Assembly (NCBI GenBank): GCA_002255985.1
Contig: NKIR01000006.1
Span: forward strand, 1 to 64,000
Length of the DNA stretch: 64,000 nt
Source: Sphingomonadaceae bacterium PASS1
GTDB lineage: Bacteria > Pseudomonadota > Alphaproteobacteria > Sphingomonadales > Sphingomonadaceae
Direction of reading: 5' to 3'
Part shown: in pieces, positions 50,436-61,590 of the stretch
Layout of the letters: each line of letters begins with the position of its first letter
Numbering within the stretch: position 1 is the stretch's first letter
Made by a program: the position numbers and the translations under genes
Notes under the pieces: model-generated
What the model saw: the letters and a program-made list of their open reading frames with translations, nothing else
What the model was told of the DNA's origin: nothing
Databases searched by the model: none

Positions 50436-51602
50436 ATGACACGAAGCGTTTCGATATTTGGCGCCACCGGCTCTGTTGGTCTCTCCACCCTTGATCTCGT
50501 AAGGCAGCATCGCGACGCCTATCGCGTCGTTGCCCTGACAGCCAATGGCAATGCTTCCGCGCTTGCCAAGCTTGCCATTGAATTTGGTGCAGAGCTGGCC
50601 GTTGTTGCCGATGAGGCTGCCTATCCGGCGCTTAAAGATGCGCTGCTAGGTACTGGCATAGAAGCGGCTGCGGGTGCGCAAGCGCTTGTCGAGGCTGCTC
50701 AGCGTGATGTCGACTGGACCATGGCATCTATCGTGGGCTGTGCGGGACTGCCGCCCACCATGGCCGCGATACAGGCTGGCAGAACGGTTGCGCTTGCCAA
50801 TAAAGAAGCGCTTGTTTCGGCCGGCGCGCTGATGATGGCTGCGGTGCGGCAGTCAGGCGCGGCTTTATTACCCGTCGACAGCGAGCATAATGCCATTTTC
50901 CAGTGCCTTGCCGGAAGCAAGCTGGAACATGTGCGCAAAATCACTCTAACCGCAAGCGGCGGCCCGTTCCGGTCGTTCTCGCTTGACCAGATGCGCACCG
51001 TCACACCGGCGCAGGCGGTCGCGCATCCCAATTGGGACATGGGCGCAAAGATCAGTGTCGATTCCGCGACGATGATGAACAAGGGCCTTGAGCTTATCGA
51101 GGCATATCATCTGTTTCCCGTCGGGCTTGATAAGCTCGATATTTTGGTTCATCCGCAATCGGTCATCCATTCGATGGTGGAGTATGACGATTGTTCGACG
51201 CTGGCGCAGCTTGGTTCGCCAGACATGCGCATACCCATCGCCAGCGCGCTTGCATGGCCCGAGCGCATGGCTACGAACTGCAAGCCGCTTGATCTCGCGA
51301 CCATAGGCCAACTGACGTTTGAACAGCCGGACATTGTGCGCTTTCCCGCGCTCCGCTTGGCACGCGCGGCGATTACTGAAGGCGGCGCGAAGCCGGCCAT
51401 CCTGAACGCCGCCAATGAAGTGGCCGTCGAAGCGTTCTTGCACGGCCAGATTGGCTTTCTGGATATCGCTAACTTGGTGGAAGCGACATTGACGGCCTAT
51501 GCACCGGCTGCGCCCGCACATCTGGACGATCTGTTCAGCATAGATGCAGATGCCCGCATCTATGCGCGGCACGAATTGGAGACATTGACGCGTGGCAACT
51601 GA
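50436..51602 (+). CDS. dxr: 1-deoxy-D-xylulose-5-phosphate reductoisomerase
   Basis: SIFGATGSVGLSTLDLVRQH...PVDSEHNAIFQCL...NWDMGAKISVDSATMMNKGLE. Confidence 0.97.
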   Translation: MTRSVSIFGATGSVGLSTLDLVRQHRDAYRVVALTANGNASALAKLAIEFGAELAVVADEAAYPALKDALLGTGIEAAAGAQALVEAAQRDVDWTMASIVGCAGLPPTMAAIQAGRTVALANKEALVSAGALMMAAVRQSGAALLPVDSEHNAIFQCLAGSKLEHVRKITLTASGGPFRSFSLDQMRTVTPAQAVAHPNWDMGAKISVDSATMMNKGLELIEAYHLFPVGLDKLDILVHPQSVIHSMVEYDDCSTLAQLGSPDMRIPIASALAWPERMATNCKPLDLATIGQLTFEQPDIVRFPALRLARAAITEGGAKPAILNAANEVAVEAFLHGQIGFLDIANLVEATLTAYAPAAPAHLDDLFSIDADARIYARHELETLTRGN

Positions 51603-52713
51603 ATCACCCAATATCTTTTTGACCCTGATCGCGTTCATTGCGCTAATCGGGTCTTTGGTCGTTGTGCATGAGCTTGGGCATTATCTCGTCGGCCGCTGGT
51701 TCGGAGTAAAGGCGGAGAAATTCTCCATAGGCTTTGGACCGCAAATTTTGGGCAGGGTAGACAAGCGCGGCACATTGTGGCGCGTTGGACTGTTGCCATT
51801 GGGCGGATTTGTCCAGTTTGCTGGTGACATGAACCCGTCAAGCCAAGCCGATGAAAGCTGGCGGCAACTGCCCGAGGCCGAACGCAATCAGACTTTTCAG
51901 TCTAAAACGCTGTGGCAGCGCGCGTTGATCGTGTTTGCTGGCCCCGCGGTAAACTTCCTGCTCGCGATACTGATCTTCATGGGCTTTCTGCTGGCATTCG
52001 GGAAGTCGGTTACACCGCCCGTATTTGATGTCGTTCAGCCCGGAAGTCCTGCTGCCACAGCGGGTTTAATGCCAGGCGACCGAGTTTTGAAATTCAACGG
52101 ACGCAGCATCGAAACCTTTGACCAGATGGCAAACGAGATCATCATGATCCCCGGTGAGCGAGTTACTATCGAAATCGAGCGCAATGGCGAGCGGTTGGAA
52201 AAACAGGCCATGGTCGCTGAGGTCAAGGAAGCCGATCGCTTTGGTAACGAATACCGTATCGGCCGTATTGGCGTTGGCGCCAGCAAGGTTGAGACCCGCG
52301 AAGTCGGGATATTGGAGGCGCCATGGGCCGCTGTCTTGCAAACAGGCAATGTCTTGCGTCAGCAGATGATTGGCCTTGGGCAGATTATTTCAGGCCGGCG
52401 TCCGCTTTCCGAACTTGGCGGGCCATTGAAAATCGCGAAAGTTTCCGGTGAGGCGATGACCCTTGGCATATTGACGTTCATAAGCCTTGCGGCGCTGATC
52501 TCGATTAATTTGGGGTTCATCAATTTGCTGCCAATCCCGATGCTCGACGGAGGACATCTCTTGCTTTACGGAATTGAGACGATACGCAGGCGCCCCGCAA
52601 CACCGCAGGTGCAGGAGTGGGCTTTCCGTGCAGGGTTTGTGATGTTGGCGGCGTTCATGCTTATGGTGACATTTAATGATCTTGCGTCTTTCGGGCTTTT
52701 TGAAAGCGGCTGA
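51592..52713 (+). CDS. rseP: RIP metalloprotease RseP
   Basis: VVVHELGHYLVGRWFGVKAEKFSIGFGP; PDZ; NLLPIPMLDGGHLL. Confidence 0.96.
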   Translation: MATESPNIFLTLIAFIALIGSLVVVHELGHYLVGRWFGVKAEKFSIGFGPQILGRVDKRGTLWRVGLLPLGGFVQFAGDMNPSSQADESWRQLPEAERNQTFQSKTLWQRALIVFAGPAVNFLLAILIFMGFLLAFGKSVTPPVFDVVQPGSPAATAGLMPGDRVLKFNGRSIETFDQMANEIIMIPGERVTIEIERNGERLEKQAMVAEVKEADRFGNEYRIGRIGVGASKVETREVGILEAPWAAVLQTGNVLRQQMIGLGQIISGRRPLSELGGPLKIAKVSGEAMTLGILTFISLAALISINLGFINLLPIPMLDGGHLLLYGIETIRRRPATPQVQEWAFRAGFVMLAAFMLMVTFNDLASFGLFESG

Positions 52714-52814
52714 AGGCATTGCATACTTGATTGCGGACGCTGCATGGGGCAGGGACGCAAAACCGTTTTAGCGGCAATGAGCCAACTCCCGGTGGGGGCC
52801 GGACATCAGATCGG

Positions 52815-55490
52815 ATGACAATGAAAAGTAGACCTTTCGGTAACCTCAAAAGCGTTGGCATTTTTTTGATGGGTTCAACCGCCCTTGCGGCGTCTGGCAC
52901 GATGACGCCCGCGTTTGCGCAAACCAAACCGTCGGCACCTTCTGCTGAGCCATCCGCGCCAACTGCGGTCGATCAAATCAAGTCCATCACCATTGTCGGT
53001 ACACAGCGACTCGAGGGTGATACAGTCCGGTCCTACATCCGGTTACGGACAGGGCAGCCTTGGACTCAGGTTTCTGCCGACCAAGCGTTGAAAGACTTAT
53101 ACGCGACTGAATTGTTTGCAGATGTCGCAGTGCGCAACAATTCCGGCGCGGTTGTCATTGAAGTTCGCGAAAACCCTGTGGTTAACCGCATCATTCTTGA
53201 AGGCAACAAGCGCATCAAGAACGACAAGATTGAACCCGAAATCAAATTGGCGCCACGCCAGATTTACTCGCGTTCGAAAGTGCGTGCTGACGTTGCGCGC
53301 ATCGTTGAACTCTACAAGCGTCAGGGACGCTTCGCTGCCGTGGTCGAACCCAAGTTGGTCCAGTTGGATCAGAACCGCGTCGATATCGTCTTCGAAATCA
53401 CCGAAGGTCCCAAGTCAAAAGTTCAGCAGATCAACATCATCGGCAACGAAAAGTTCTCCGATGGTGATCTGCGTGGCGAAATGGTTACGAAGCAAGCGCG
53501 GTTTTACCGCTTCTTTAGCTCAGGCACCAGCTACGACCCCGACCGTTTGGCATTCGACCAACAAAAGCTGCGCCAGTTTTATCTGACGCAAGGCTACGCC
53601 GATTTCCGCGTGGTATCCGCTATTGCGGAACTGACACCGGATAAGCAGGATTTCATCATCACTTATGTGGTGGAAGAAGGCGACCGCTACAAATTCGGCG
53701 ATGTGAAGGTTGAAAGCCAAATCCGCGATTTCGATTCCGATCGACTGACAACGACATTGCGTATGAAAAAGGGCGATTGGTACAACGCCAAGATGGTCGA
53801 AGATACTGTCGAAAGCCTCTCGGAAACCGCTGGTCTATTTGGCTATGCTTTTGCCGACGTGAACCCCGATTTCCAGCGCGACAAAGAAACGCTAACGATG
53901 GGCATCACGTTCAACGTGGCTGAGTCGCCGCGTGTGTTCGTTGAGCGTATTGACATTAACGGCAACACGCTGACTCAAGACAAGGTCGTTCGTCGTGAGT
54001 TCCGTTTGAACGAAGGCGACGCGTTTAACAGCATCCAGGTGAAGCGCACCGCAGAGCGCATCAAGTCGCTTGGCTATTTCCAGGAAGATCTTGAAGTCGA
54101 GCAAGCACAGGGTGGCGCGCCCGACCGCATCGTGCTGACGACCAATGTCGAGGAAAAGGCAACAGGCGAATTGTCGCTTTCGGCTGGTTTCTCGTCCATT
54201 GAAAACTTCATTTTCCAAGGATCGATCAAGCAGCGGAACTTCCGCGGTCTTGGCCAGGAATTGCGCACGAATATCTCTTATTCATCCTATTCGAAATCTG
54301 CTGAAATCGGGTTTACCGAGCCTTATCTGTTCGACCGCTCAATTGCAGTTTCCGGCGATATCTTCCGTCGCGATTTGAACAGCTTCAACTTCTTCAACAA
54401 TCAACGCAACACAACATATCAGCAGGCAACCACCGGGTTTCAGCTGCGCGTTGGTGTGCCGGTGAACGAATATATCTATTTTCAGGCACGCTATGGCCTC
54501 AGCCAGGACGACATCTCGTTGGATGAAAACACGTTTTTCACCGACCCGGATGGTGCAGGTCCGCTACCTGCGTCTTGCGACCCAATCGTCGCTGGCCGGT
54601 TCCTTTGTGATGCCACGGGCAAACGCCTGACTTCATCGCTGGGTTATACCTTGTTATATGATGATCGCGATAACCGGATCCGTCCGACGCGTGGACAGAG
54701 TGTTGGTATTAGCCAAGATTTCGCAGGACTTGGCGGCAGTGTCAAATATATCAAGACACGCATTAACGCCGACAAGTTCTGGAAGCCATTTGGGAACTTT
54801 GTGTTTGGCCTGTCGCTTGAGAGCGGATACATCCACCCACTAGAAAACCGTGGGCTTTCGTCATTGGGCATTGACGACGTTCGTTTGACCGATCGTTTCT
54901 ACCTTGGTGAACCACAGATGCGCGGGTTTGATATTCGTGGCGTCGGTCCCCGGGTACAGCGTGTGTTCTTTCAAGGCCAAATCGTCAACGGCGCTGCGGT
55001 GAACGCGCCATTGACGGATCGGAACCAGATCCAGGACGACGCAATCGGCGGTCGGTTATATTATATGGGCCGTGCGGAGCTTCAGATTCCGCTGGGCAGT
55101 GGAGCCAAGGAATTGGGTCTGCGCCCATCGTTGTTCGTCGATGTCGGTTCGGTCTTCGACGTGACCCGGCCTATATTGCAGACGGTTCAGCAACGCGAAG
55201 TGTTGTCTGATGGCACGCAAGGTTCGCCGCTATATTACTTTGTGGACACCACAGGAACACTTCAGACATCAACCACAGCAACCAATGCCGATGGATCGGC
55301 ACGTGTATCTGCGCTGCGTTTCGAGGAGCGCTTCTTTGGCGATACATGGAAACCGCGACTGTCGGTTGGTTTTGGCGTAAACTGGAACTCGCCTTTTGGT
55401 CCTTTCAGGATTGATATTGCCCGCGCGCTGCTAAAACAGCCTGGGGACGACACCAAATTATTTACATTCAACGTAGGAACGCAATTCTAA
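52815..55490 (+). CDS. bamA: Outer membrane protein assembly factor BamA
   Basis: POTRA repeats; FYLGEPQMRGFDIRGVGPR; C-terminal beta-barrel ending FNVGTQF. Confidence 0.96.
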   Translation: MTMKSRPFGNLKSVGIFLMGSTALAASGTMTPAFAQTKPSAPSAEPSAPTAVDQIKSITIVGTQRLEGDTVRSYIRLRTGQPWTQVSADQALKDLYATELFADVAVRNNSGAVVIEVRENPVVNRIILEGNKRIKNDKIEPEIKLAPRQIYSRSKVRADVARIVELYKRQGRFAAVVEPKLVQLDQNRVDIVFEITEGPKSKVQQINIIGNEKFSDGDLRGEMVTKQARFYRFFSSGTSYDPDRLAFDQQKLRQFYLTQGYADFRVVSAIAELTPDKQDFIITYVVEEGDRYKFGDVKVESQIRDFDSDRLTTTLRMKKGDWYNAKMVEDTVESLSETAGLFGYAFADVNPDFQRDKETLTMGITFNVAESPRVFVERIDINGNTLTQDKVVRREFRLNEGDAFNSIQVKRTAERIKSLGYFQEDLEVEQAQGGAPDRIVLTTNVEEKATGELSLSAGFSSIENFIFQGSIKQRNFRGLGQELRTNISYSSYSKSAEIGFTEPYLFDRSIAVSGDIFRRDLNSFNFFNNQRNTTYQQATTGFQLRVGVPVNEYIYFQARYGLSQDDISLDENTFFTDPDGAGPLPASCDPIVAGRFLCDATGKRLTSSLGYTLLYDDRDNRIRPTRGQSVGISQDFAGLGGSVKYIKTRINADKFWKPFGNFVFGLSLESGYIHPLENRGLSSLGIDDVRLTDRFYLGEPQMRGFDIRGVGPRVQRVFFQGQIVNGAAVNAPLTDRNQIQDDAIGGRLYYMGRAELQIPLGSGAKELGLRPSLFVDVGSVFDVTRPILQTVQQREVLSDGTQGSPLYYFVDTTGTLQTSTTATNADGSARVSALRFEERFFGDTWKPRLSVGFGVNWNSPFGPFRIDIARALLKQPGDDTKLFTFNVGTQF

Positions 55491-56185
55491 TGAAAATTCG
55501 TAACACCGCCATCGTGGCAGCTCTCTTGTCAGCAACAGCCATTGCTGTTCCAGCAACGGCTCAGGTATCAGGCATTGCAACCGCCGAAACATCGGTCGCT
55601 ATTGCCCGTACAAAGGCACTCGGTACTGCGTATCAGCAGATCGGGACGCAATATGCAGCCGTTGTTCAGCAGATGCAGACGAAGCGTCAGGAAATCAACA
55701 ACATCAATGCACAGCTTGATACCAATAAAGATAAAGAGCTGACGCAGGCTGAACTCGACGTTGCGATTAAAGCAAAAAACCCTTTGCTGACGCAGCTTGA
55801 TGAGAAGCAAAAGGAAATAAACACGCTTCAGGATCCGATTATCTTGGCGCAATTATATGCCGTCGAGCAGGTTGCGTTGAAGTATGAAGCTGCCCAGCAG
55901 GCTGTTATTACGGCAAAGAAAATCAACGTCATTTTGGCACCGGATGCATTTGTTTGGGCACCCGAAGCCGTTGACGTAACGCCTGCGATTACCGCTGAAT
56001 TGGATAAAGCTATTCCAGCAGCCGTAACCACACCCCCTGCGGGCTATCGTCCGTCGCGTCAGATTGGTGCTTTGTATCAGCAAATTCAGCAGTTGTTTAA
56101 CAACGCAGCGCAGATGCAATCCGCTCAGGCCGCTGCGGCTCAACCACGCGCTGCCGCACCAGCGGCGCAGCCAGAAAGCCGCTAA
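55490..56185 (+). CDS. OmpH/Skp family periplasmic chaperone
   Basis: Signal peptide, coiled-coil; between bamA and fabZ. Confidence 0.88.
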   Translation: MKIRNTAIVAALLSATAIAVPATAQVSGIATAETSVAIARTKALGTAYQQIGTQYAAVVQQMQTKRQEINNINAQLDTNKDKELTQAELDVAIKAKNPLLTQLDEKQKEINTLQDPIILAQLYAVEQVALKYEAAQQAVITAKKINVILAPDAFVWAPEAVDVTPAITAELDKAIPAAVTTPPAGYRPSRQIGALYQQIQQLFNNAAQMQSAQAAAAQPRAAAPAAQPESR

Positions 56186-56190
56186 GCGGA

Positions 56191-56652
56191 ATGAGCGAGG
56201 CCGATTTTAGCAACTATGACGTCCGTCGGGTTATGTCGGTGCTTCCGCACCGTTACCCGATGTTGCTGGTTGACCGCGTTGAAGAGCTTATCGTTGATGA
56301 GCGTATCAGCGCGATTAAAGCCGTAACGATCAATGAAGGGTTCTTTCAGGGACATTTCCCTGGAAGGCCTATCATGCCCGGCGTTCTAATTGTCGAAGCG
56401 CTAGCGCAAGCGGCTGGCGTTTTGGCCATGGAAAGCTTCAACCTCGTCGGTTCAGGCAAGCTGGTGTATTTCATGTCCATCGACAATGCGAAGTTCCGTG
56501 CGCCCGTCGAGCCCGGTTGTTTGCTGCATCTGAATGTCGAATTTGTGCAAAAGCGTCCGCGCGTATGCAAATTTGCGGGTCGTGCGATGATGGGTGATCA
56601 GGTCGCGGCAGAAGCTGAATTCATGGCCATGATTGCGGATCCTCCAGCTTGA
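56191..56652 (+). CDS. fabZ: 3-hydroxyacyl-ACP dehydratase FabZ
   Basis: [17 protein letters not shown]...[29 protein letters not shown]. Confidence 0.96.
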   Translation: MSEADFSNYDVRRVMSVLPHRYPMLLVDRVEELIVDERISAIKAVTINEGFFQGHFPGRPIMPGVLIVEALAQAAGVLAMESFNLVGSGKLVYFMSIDNAKFRAPVEPGCLLHLNVEFVQKRPRVCKFAGRAMMGDQVAAEAEFMAMIADPPA

Positions 56653-56764
56653 TAACATGCGCGGATAATTGAATCTTGCTATAATTGGCGTCCACCGCTA
56701 TGCGCGGCGCTTCCGAATTTAGGGCTTCCGGTCGGAAACCGGTCGCTGAACAAAGGAATTATGT

Positions 56765-56992
56765 ATGAAAGCCGACATTCACCCCGATTATCACATGATC
56801 AAGGTGCAGATGACCGATGGCACCGTCTTCGAAACACGCTCCACCTGGGGCAAGGAAGGCGATACGTTGGCTCTGGATATTGACCCGACTTCGCACCCAG
56901 CATGGACCGGTGGTTCGGGCCGTATGCTCGACACAGGCGGCCGCGTTGCTCAGTTCAACAAGCGCTTTGGTGGCCTTAGCCTCAAGAAGTAA
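56765..56992 (+). CDS. rpmE: 50S ribosomal protein L31
   Basis: [50 protein letters not shown]. Confidence 0.95.
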   Translation: MKADIHPDYHMIKVQMTDGTVFETRSTWGKEGDTLALDIDPTSHPAWTGGSGRMLDTGGRVAQFNKRFGGLSLKK

Positions 56993-57076
56993 GATAATCA
57001 GCGTGCCGGGTTGACGCCCGGCATGTGACAATCTTAATGCCAAAGTATAGGAACGCGCCTGCCTTAGTGGCGCTAT

Positions 57077-57154
57077 GGCGACCGTAGCTCAGTTGGTTAG
57101 AGCGCTGGTTTGTGGTACCAGAGGTCGGGGGTTCAAGACCCCTCGGTCGCCCCA
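57077..57154 (+). tRNA. tRNA-His (GTG), with encoded CCA
   Basis: Extra G(-1):C73 pair, GCGACCG/CGGTCGC acceptor, anticodon loop TTGTGGT. Confidence 0.95.
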
Positions 57155-57270
57155 TTTATTCCCCCAGCATAATCCGAGTGACATTCGCATTGCGAAATAT
57201 TATTACGTCGATGTGTAATTTTATTCCGACTGTCGTTGAATTAAATTCGTCCGTATTTGGGAGTGACGAG

Positions 57271-58302
57271 ATGCCCGCTATTTGGGATTTGCCAGACTTT
57301 GACTCGCATGAAGCGGTCCATGTGTTTGATGACCGTGCCACAGGGCTCAAGGCGGTCATTGCGGTGCACTCGACCCATTTGGGGCCAGCAGCGGGCGGAA
57401 CGCGTTTCTGGCATTATGCCGACTCACAAGCGGCGATCACCGACGCGCTTCGGCTGTCGCGCGGTATGAGCTATAAGAACGCAATGGCAGGGCTTTCGGC
57501 CGGTGGTGGTAAGGCCGTCATTTTGGCGAATCCGCAGCTGGCCAAACCACAGGAATTGCTTGAAGCGTTTGCACGCGCGATCGACTCGCTCGGCGGCAAA
57601 TATATCACTGCGCAGGATGTTGGCATTTCCGAAGCGGACATGGTCGCCGTCTCCAAGGTTACCCCGCATGTTGCCGGACTTCCTGGCCAGGGTGGTGATC
57701 CCGGTCCGTACACCTCTCGCGGGGTATTCCTCGGCGTCAAGGCGGCGGTAAAGCATGCGCTCGGCACCGACGACCTTAATGGCGTCCATGTGGCCATTCA
57801 GGGTGTTGGCAGCGTCGGCGGCGGTCTCGCGCGTTATCTGGCGGCAGAGGGCGCGAAGCTGACCCTCGCAGATGTTGACGCGCAACGCGCTGCAGGCCTC
57901 GCGCGTGAACTTGGCGGGCAAAGTGTTGCGGCCGATGCCATTATGACAGTGGAAGCCGATGTGTTCAGCCCTTGCGCGCTTGGTGCGGTGCTGACCGAAG
58001 CCAGTGTAGCCGCGTTAAGAGTGCGCGCTGTGGCGGGGGGTGCAAACAATCAGCTCGCAACCGGCGCCGAAGGGCGGATGCTCGCCGACCGCGGTATCTT
58101 ATATGCGCCGGATTACGTCATTAACGCAGGCGGTATTATCAACGTACTGCGCCAGATCGAAAATGCCGACGATGCCGAGATTAACCGGCGCATCGACGCC
58201 ATTGCAGGCCGATTGGCGGCAATCTGGAATGAAAGTGATTCGACCGGAAATACACCGGCTGAAGTCGCAGACAATATAGCACAAAAGCTTATTGGCCGCT
58301 GA
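57271..58302 (+). CDS. Leu/Glu/Phe/Val dehydrogenase family
   Basis: GLSAGGGKAVI; AIQGVGSVGGGLARYLAAEGAKLTLADVD; GGANNQL. Confidence 0.9.
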   Translation: MPAIWDLPDFDSHEAVHVFDDRATGLKAVIAVHSTHLGPAAGGTRFWHYADSQAAITDALRLSRGMSYKNAMAGLSAGGGKAVILANPQLAKPQELLEAFARAIDSLGGKYITAQDVGISEADMVAVSKVTPHVAGLPGQGGDPGPYTSRGVFLGVKAAVKHALGTDDLNGVHVAIQGVGSVGGGLARYLAAEGAKLTLADVDAQRAAGLARELGGQSVAADAIMTVEADVFSPCALGAVLTEASVAALRVRAVAGGANNQLATGAEGRMLADRGILYAPDYVINAGGIINVLRQIENADDAEINRRIDAIAGRLAAIWNESDSTGNTPAEVADNIAQKLIGR

Positions 58303-58339
58303 TGCCAAATCCATTGGCGTAGCGCTTTTGCGGTGCTAG

Positions 58340-59071
58340 ATGCGTCGCCGAGTTATGCATCGTTTCGCCAATCCTGCCCGCTTTTTGCGTATCGCAAAGC
58401 CACTCACGCCTTGGCTGTTGTGGTTGGGCATCGCTTTGACTCTTGGTGCTTGCCTGTGGGGTGTGTTCTTCACTCCTACTGAGCGCCTTATGGGCGACAC
58501 CGTAAAGATTATATTTGTACATGTGCCCGCTGCTTGGTTGGGTATGGGCGGATGGACCGGCATTGCCATTGCGAGCATCGTTCAGTTGGTGTGGCGCCAT
58601 CCGCTCGCTGGCGTGTCCGCACGCGCAATTGCCGTCCCTGGAGCAACCTTTGCGGCGATTTGCCTGATCACCGGGTCGATTTGGGGCAGGCCAACATGGG
58701 GAACATGGTGGGTGTGGGATGGACGCCTGACATCGATGCTGGTCCTATTTTTTCTCTATCTTGGATATATCGCGCTTTCAAACGCATCGAGCGAGAAGGG
58801 CGATACCAGCCGCGTTGCCGCCGTTTTCGGTATCATTGGTGCCGTCAACATTCCGATCATCAACCGCTCGGTCATCTGGTGGGAAAGCCAGCACCAAAAG
58901 GCGAGCATCACCTTGGGTGGCTCTTCCATCGATCAAGCCTATCTTGTGCCGCTTTTTGTGTCTGTCGCGGGCTTCAGCCTGTTGTTCAGCGCGTTGGTGT
59001 TGATGCGGATGCGCACTGCGCTGGCTGAAATGCGGATTGAGGTGCGGATGCGCCGGATGGCGGACTATTGA
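58340..59071 (+). CDS. ccmC: Heme exporter protein CcmC
   Basis: FVHVPAAWLGMGGW; WGRPTWGTWWVWDGRLTSMLVLFFLYLGYIAL. Confidence 0.95.
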   Translation: MRRRVMHRFANPARFLRIAKPLTPWLLWLGIALTLGACLWGVFFTPTERLMGDTVKIIFVHVPAAWLGMGGWTGIAIASIVQLVWRHPLAGVSARAIAVPGATFAAICLITGSIWGRPTWGTWWVWDGRLTSMLVLFFLYLGYIALSNASSEKGDTSRVAAVFGIIGAVNIPIINRSVIWWESQHQKASITLGGSSIDQAYLVPLFVSVAGFSLLFSALVLMRMRTALAEMRIEVRMRRMADY

Positions 59072-59202
59072 TGCCGCACGCACCGTTCATTATCGCGTCG
59101 TTCGCCGTTACGGGCGTTGGCATTAGCTGGCTCGTGATCTCAAGCTATCTTGCCATGCGTCGCACAGAGGCATCAGCAGATGAATTGAGGCAACAGCCAT
59201 GA
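59071..59202 (+). CDS. ccmD: Heme exporter protein CcmD (43 aa; not in ORF track)
   Basis: MPHAPFIIASFAVTGVGISWLVISSYLAMRRTEASADELRQQP; overlaps ccmC stop and ccmE start. Confidence 0.85.
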   Translation: MPHAPFIIASFAVTGVGISWLVISSYLAMRRTEASADELRQQP

Positions 59203-59648
59203 AGCCCAAGCATCAACGTCTGTTGCTTGCCGTGATTGCGGTTTTTGCGTTGATAGGGGCTGGGCTGATCGCCGCGGCGGCTTTGCGGGAAGAAGCTTCA
59301 TACTTTTACACGCCCACCACCTTGGCCAGCGCCAATGTCGCCCCGGGCAAAGCCATTAGGCTTGGCGGCATGGTGCAAAAGGGCTCAATCGTTCGCGCCG
59401 CCGATGGTGTTTCGATTACCTTTACCGTGCAGGACAAGGATAGGTCGCAAAAGGTTGCCTATCGCGGCATTACGCCCGATCTGTTCGTTGAAGGATCTGG
59501 TGTCGTTGCAGATGGCCGGCTTGGCCCCGACCGTGTCTTTGTCGCGGACAGTTTGTTGGCCAAGCATGACGAAAATTATGTGCCCAAAGAACTGGCGGAT
59601 ATCGACATGACTTCCGCAGAACACACAAAGGACACGCTTTCAAAATGA
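59199..59648 (+). CDS. ccmE: Cytochrome c maturation protein CcmE
   Basis: MKPKHQRLLL; RLGGMVQKGSI; YRGITPDLFVEGSGVVADG; LAKHDENYVP. Confidence 0.95.
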   Translation: MKPKHQRLLLAVIAVFALIGAGLIAAAALREEASYFYTPTTLASANVAPGKAIRLGGMVQKGSIVRAADGVSITFTVQDKDRSQKVAYRGITPDLFVEGSGVVADGRLGPDRVFVADSLLAKHDENYVPKELADIDMTSAEHTKDTLSK

Positions 59649-59658
59649 AGGCTTTGAC

Positions 59659-61590
59659 ATGATGGCAGAGGCAGGACTTGCCGCTTTGTGGCTGGCCGCT
59701 GCAATGGCGCTGCTTCAACTTGTGGGCGGCATGACATTGTTGCGCGGCGGCGCAGGGCAGCTTGTGCCGCTCATCAAGCCTGCGGCTTATGTCCAAGGTG
59801 CTTTATGTGCCTTTGCGTTTCTCGCGCTGATGTGGCTGTTCTACGTAACCGACCTGTCGGTGTTGCTGGTCGCTAGCAATAGCCACATTGATAAACCGCT
59901 GATTTTCAAGCTCGCGGGAACATGGGGCAACCATGAAGGCTCGATGCTGCTGTGGGTATCGGTTTTGTCGGTGTCCGGCGCTGCGATTGCGCTGCTGGAA
60001 AAGCGGATTGAGTCCAGAACGCTAAATGCCACGTTGGCGGTGCAGGCATTCATTGCCCTTGGTTTTTTTGCGTTTCTTTTGTTCGCATCTAATCCGTTTG
60101 AGCGCCTTGTGCCTGCACCTGTTGAAGGGAATGGACTGAATCCATTGCTTCAGGATGTCGGCCTCGCGTTCCATCCGCCGACTTTATATTTCGGTTATGT
60201 TGGGCTTTCGATCGCCTTTTCTTTTGCCGTGGGTGCACTGCTGACCAATCAGGTTGGGCCAGCCTTTGCACGTGCGATGCGGCCTTGGGTGTTGGCGGCT
60301 TGGATATTCCTGACCATCGGTATCACCGCGGGTAGCTATTGGGCCTATTATGAGCTCGGCTGGGGTGGCTGGTGGTTCTGGGACCCCGTTGAAAACGCAT
60401 CGCTGCTGCCATGGCTTGCGGCGACCGCGCTTCTGCATTCGGTCAGCGTACTTGCGACCCGAAACGCTTTGCGCGCGTGGACGATCATGCTGGCGCTCGT
60501 TGCATTTGCGATGTCGATGGCGGGTACCTTTTTGGTGCGGTCGGGTATCTTGACCAGCGTTCACGCATTCGCAGTCGATCCGGAACGCGGGGCGTTCATT
60601 CTTGCGTTGATGTTGATATACACCAGCCTTGCGTTCGTGATTTTTGCTTTGCGCATTGGTTCGGTCAAGCAAGGCGAGCCGTTTCAGCTTATCAGCCGCG
60701 AAGGCGGCATTGTTGCGAACAATATCTTCCTGAGCGTTATCCTTGCCGTGGTGCTCATCGGCACGCTTTACCCGCTGGCAGCGGAGGCCATGGGTGACAA
60801 AATCTCCGTCGGCCCACCCTATTTTAACAAGGCAACGGCGCCGATTGCTGTTTTACTAATGTTGGGATTGCTGATCGGGCCAATGCTGCGCTGGCGCCGT
60901 GATGATCTTAAGCGCCTCAAATACTGGTTTATCGGTGCTGCCGCGATAGTGTTGTGGAGCGGCATCGCCGTCTGGAAATTCGCGCAGGACATCGGATTGT
61001 TCCCGTTGCTCGGAATTGCCTTGTCGTTGGCACTGGCTGTCGCCGCTTGGCTTCCCTTACGCGGCCGCAAATTGCTGCGTACGCCATTACCGGTATTCGG
61101 CATGGTCATCGCGCATTTCGGCATTGCGGTCAGCGTTTTTGGCATGGCGGCAGAGTCCGGCTTTTCATCAGAAACATTGACCGCGCTTGCCCCGGGCGAA
61201 AGCGCGCAAGTCGCTGGATGGCAAGTGAAGCTCGACGACGTCAATCCTGTTGTCGGGGACAATTGGGTTGCAGTTGAGGGCCAGATGCATGCGGTAAAAA
61301 ATGTCAATGCGTTCGTGCTTCGTCCGCAATCACGGCAGTTTTTCAAACCCGAAATGCAAACGAGTGAGGCGGCATTGCTGACGCGTTGGAATGGCCAACT
61401 TTATGCCGTCATTGCGCAGCCCGACCAAGAGGGTGATGGCCGCTGGCAAGTGCGCTTGTGGTGGAAACCCTTTGTGTCGTTCATCTGGTATGGCGGACTG
61501 CTGATCGCGGTGGGTGGCATCATTGCGCTGCTTGGCCGCATGTTCCGGCGCGCGAAAAAGCCTGCAAAAGACAAGTGGCAGACGACATGA
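59659..61590 (+). CDS. ccmF: Heme lyase CcmF/NrfE family
   Basis: FKLAGTWGNHEGSMLLW; WAYYELGWGGWWFWDPVENASLLPWL. Confidence 0.96.
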   Translation: MMAEAGLAALWLAAAMALLQLVGGMTLLRGGAGQLVPLIKPAAYVQGALCAFAFLALMWLFYVTDLSVLLVASNSHIDKPLIFKLAGTWGNHEGSMLLWVSVLSVSGAAIALLEKRIESRTLNATLAVQAFIALGFFAFLLFASNPFERLVPAPVEGNGLNPLLQDVGLAFHPPTLYFGYVGLSIAFSFAVGALLTNQVGPAFARAMRPWVLAAWIFLTIGITAGSYWAYYELGWGGWWFWDPVENASLLPWLAATALLHSVSVLATRNALRAWTIMLALVAFAMSMAGTFLVRSGILTSVHAFAVDPERGAFILALMLIYTSLAFVIFALRIGSVKQGEPFQLISREGGIVANNIFLSVILAVVLIGTLYPLAAEAMGDKISVGPPYFNKATAPIAVLLMLGLLIGPMLRWRRDDLKRLKYWFIGAAAIVLWSGIAVWKFAQDIGLFPLLGIALSLALAVAAWLPLRGRKLLRTPLPVFGMVIAHFGIAVSVFGMAAESGFSSETLTALAPGESAQVAGWQVKLDDVNPVVGDNWVAVEGQMHAVKNVNAFVLRPQSRQFFKPEMQTSEAALLTRWNGQLYAVIAQPDQEGDGRWQVRLWWKPFVSFIWYGGLLIAVGGIIALLGRMFRRAKKPAKDKWQTT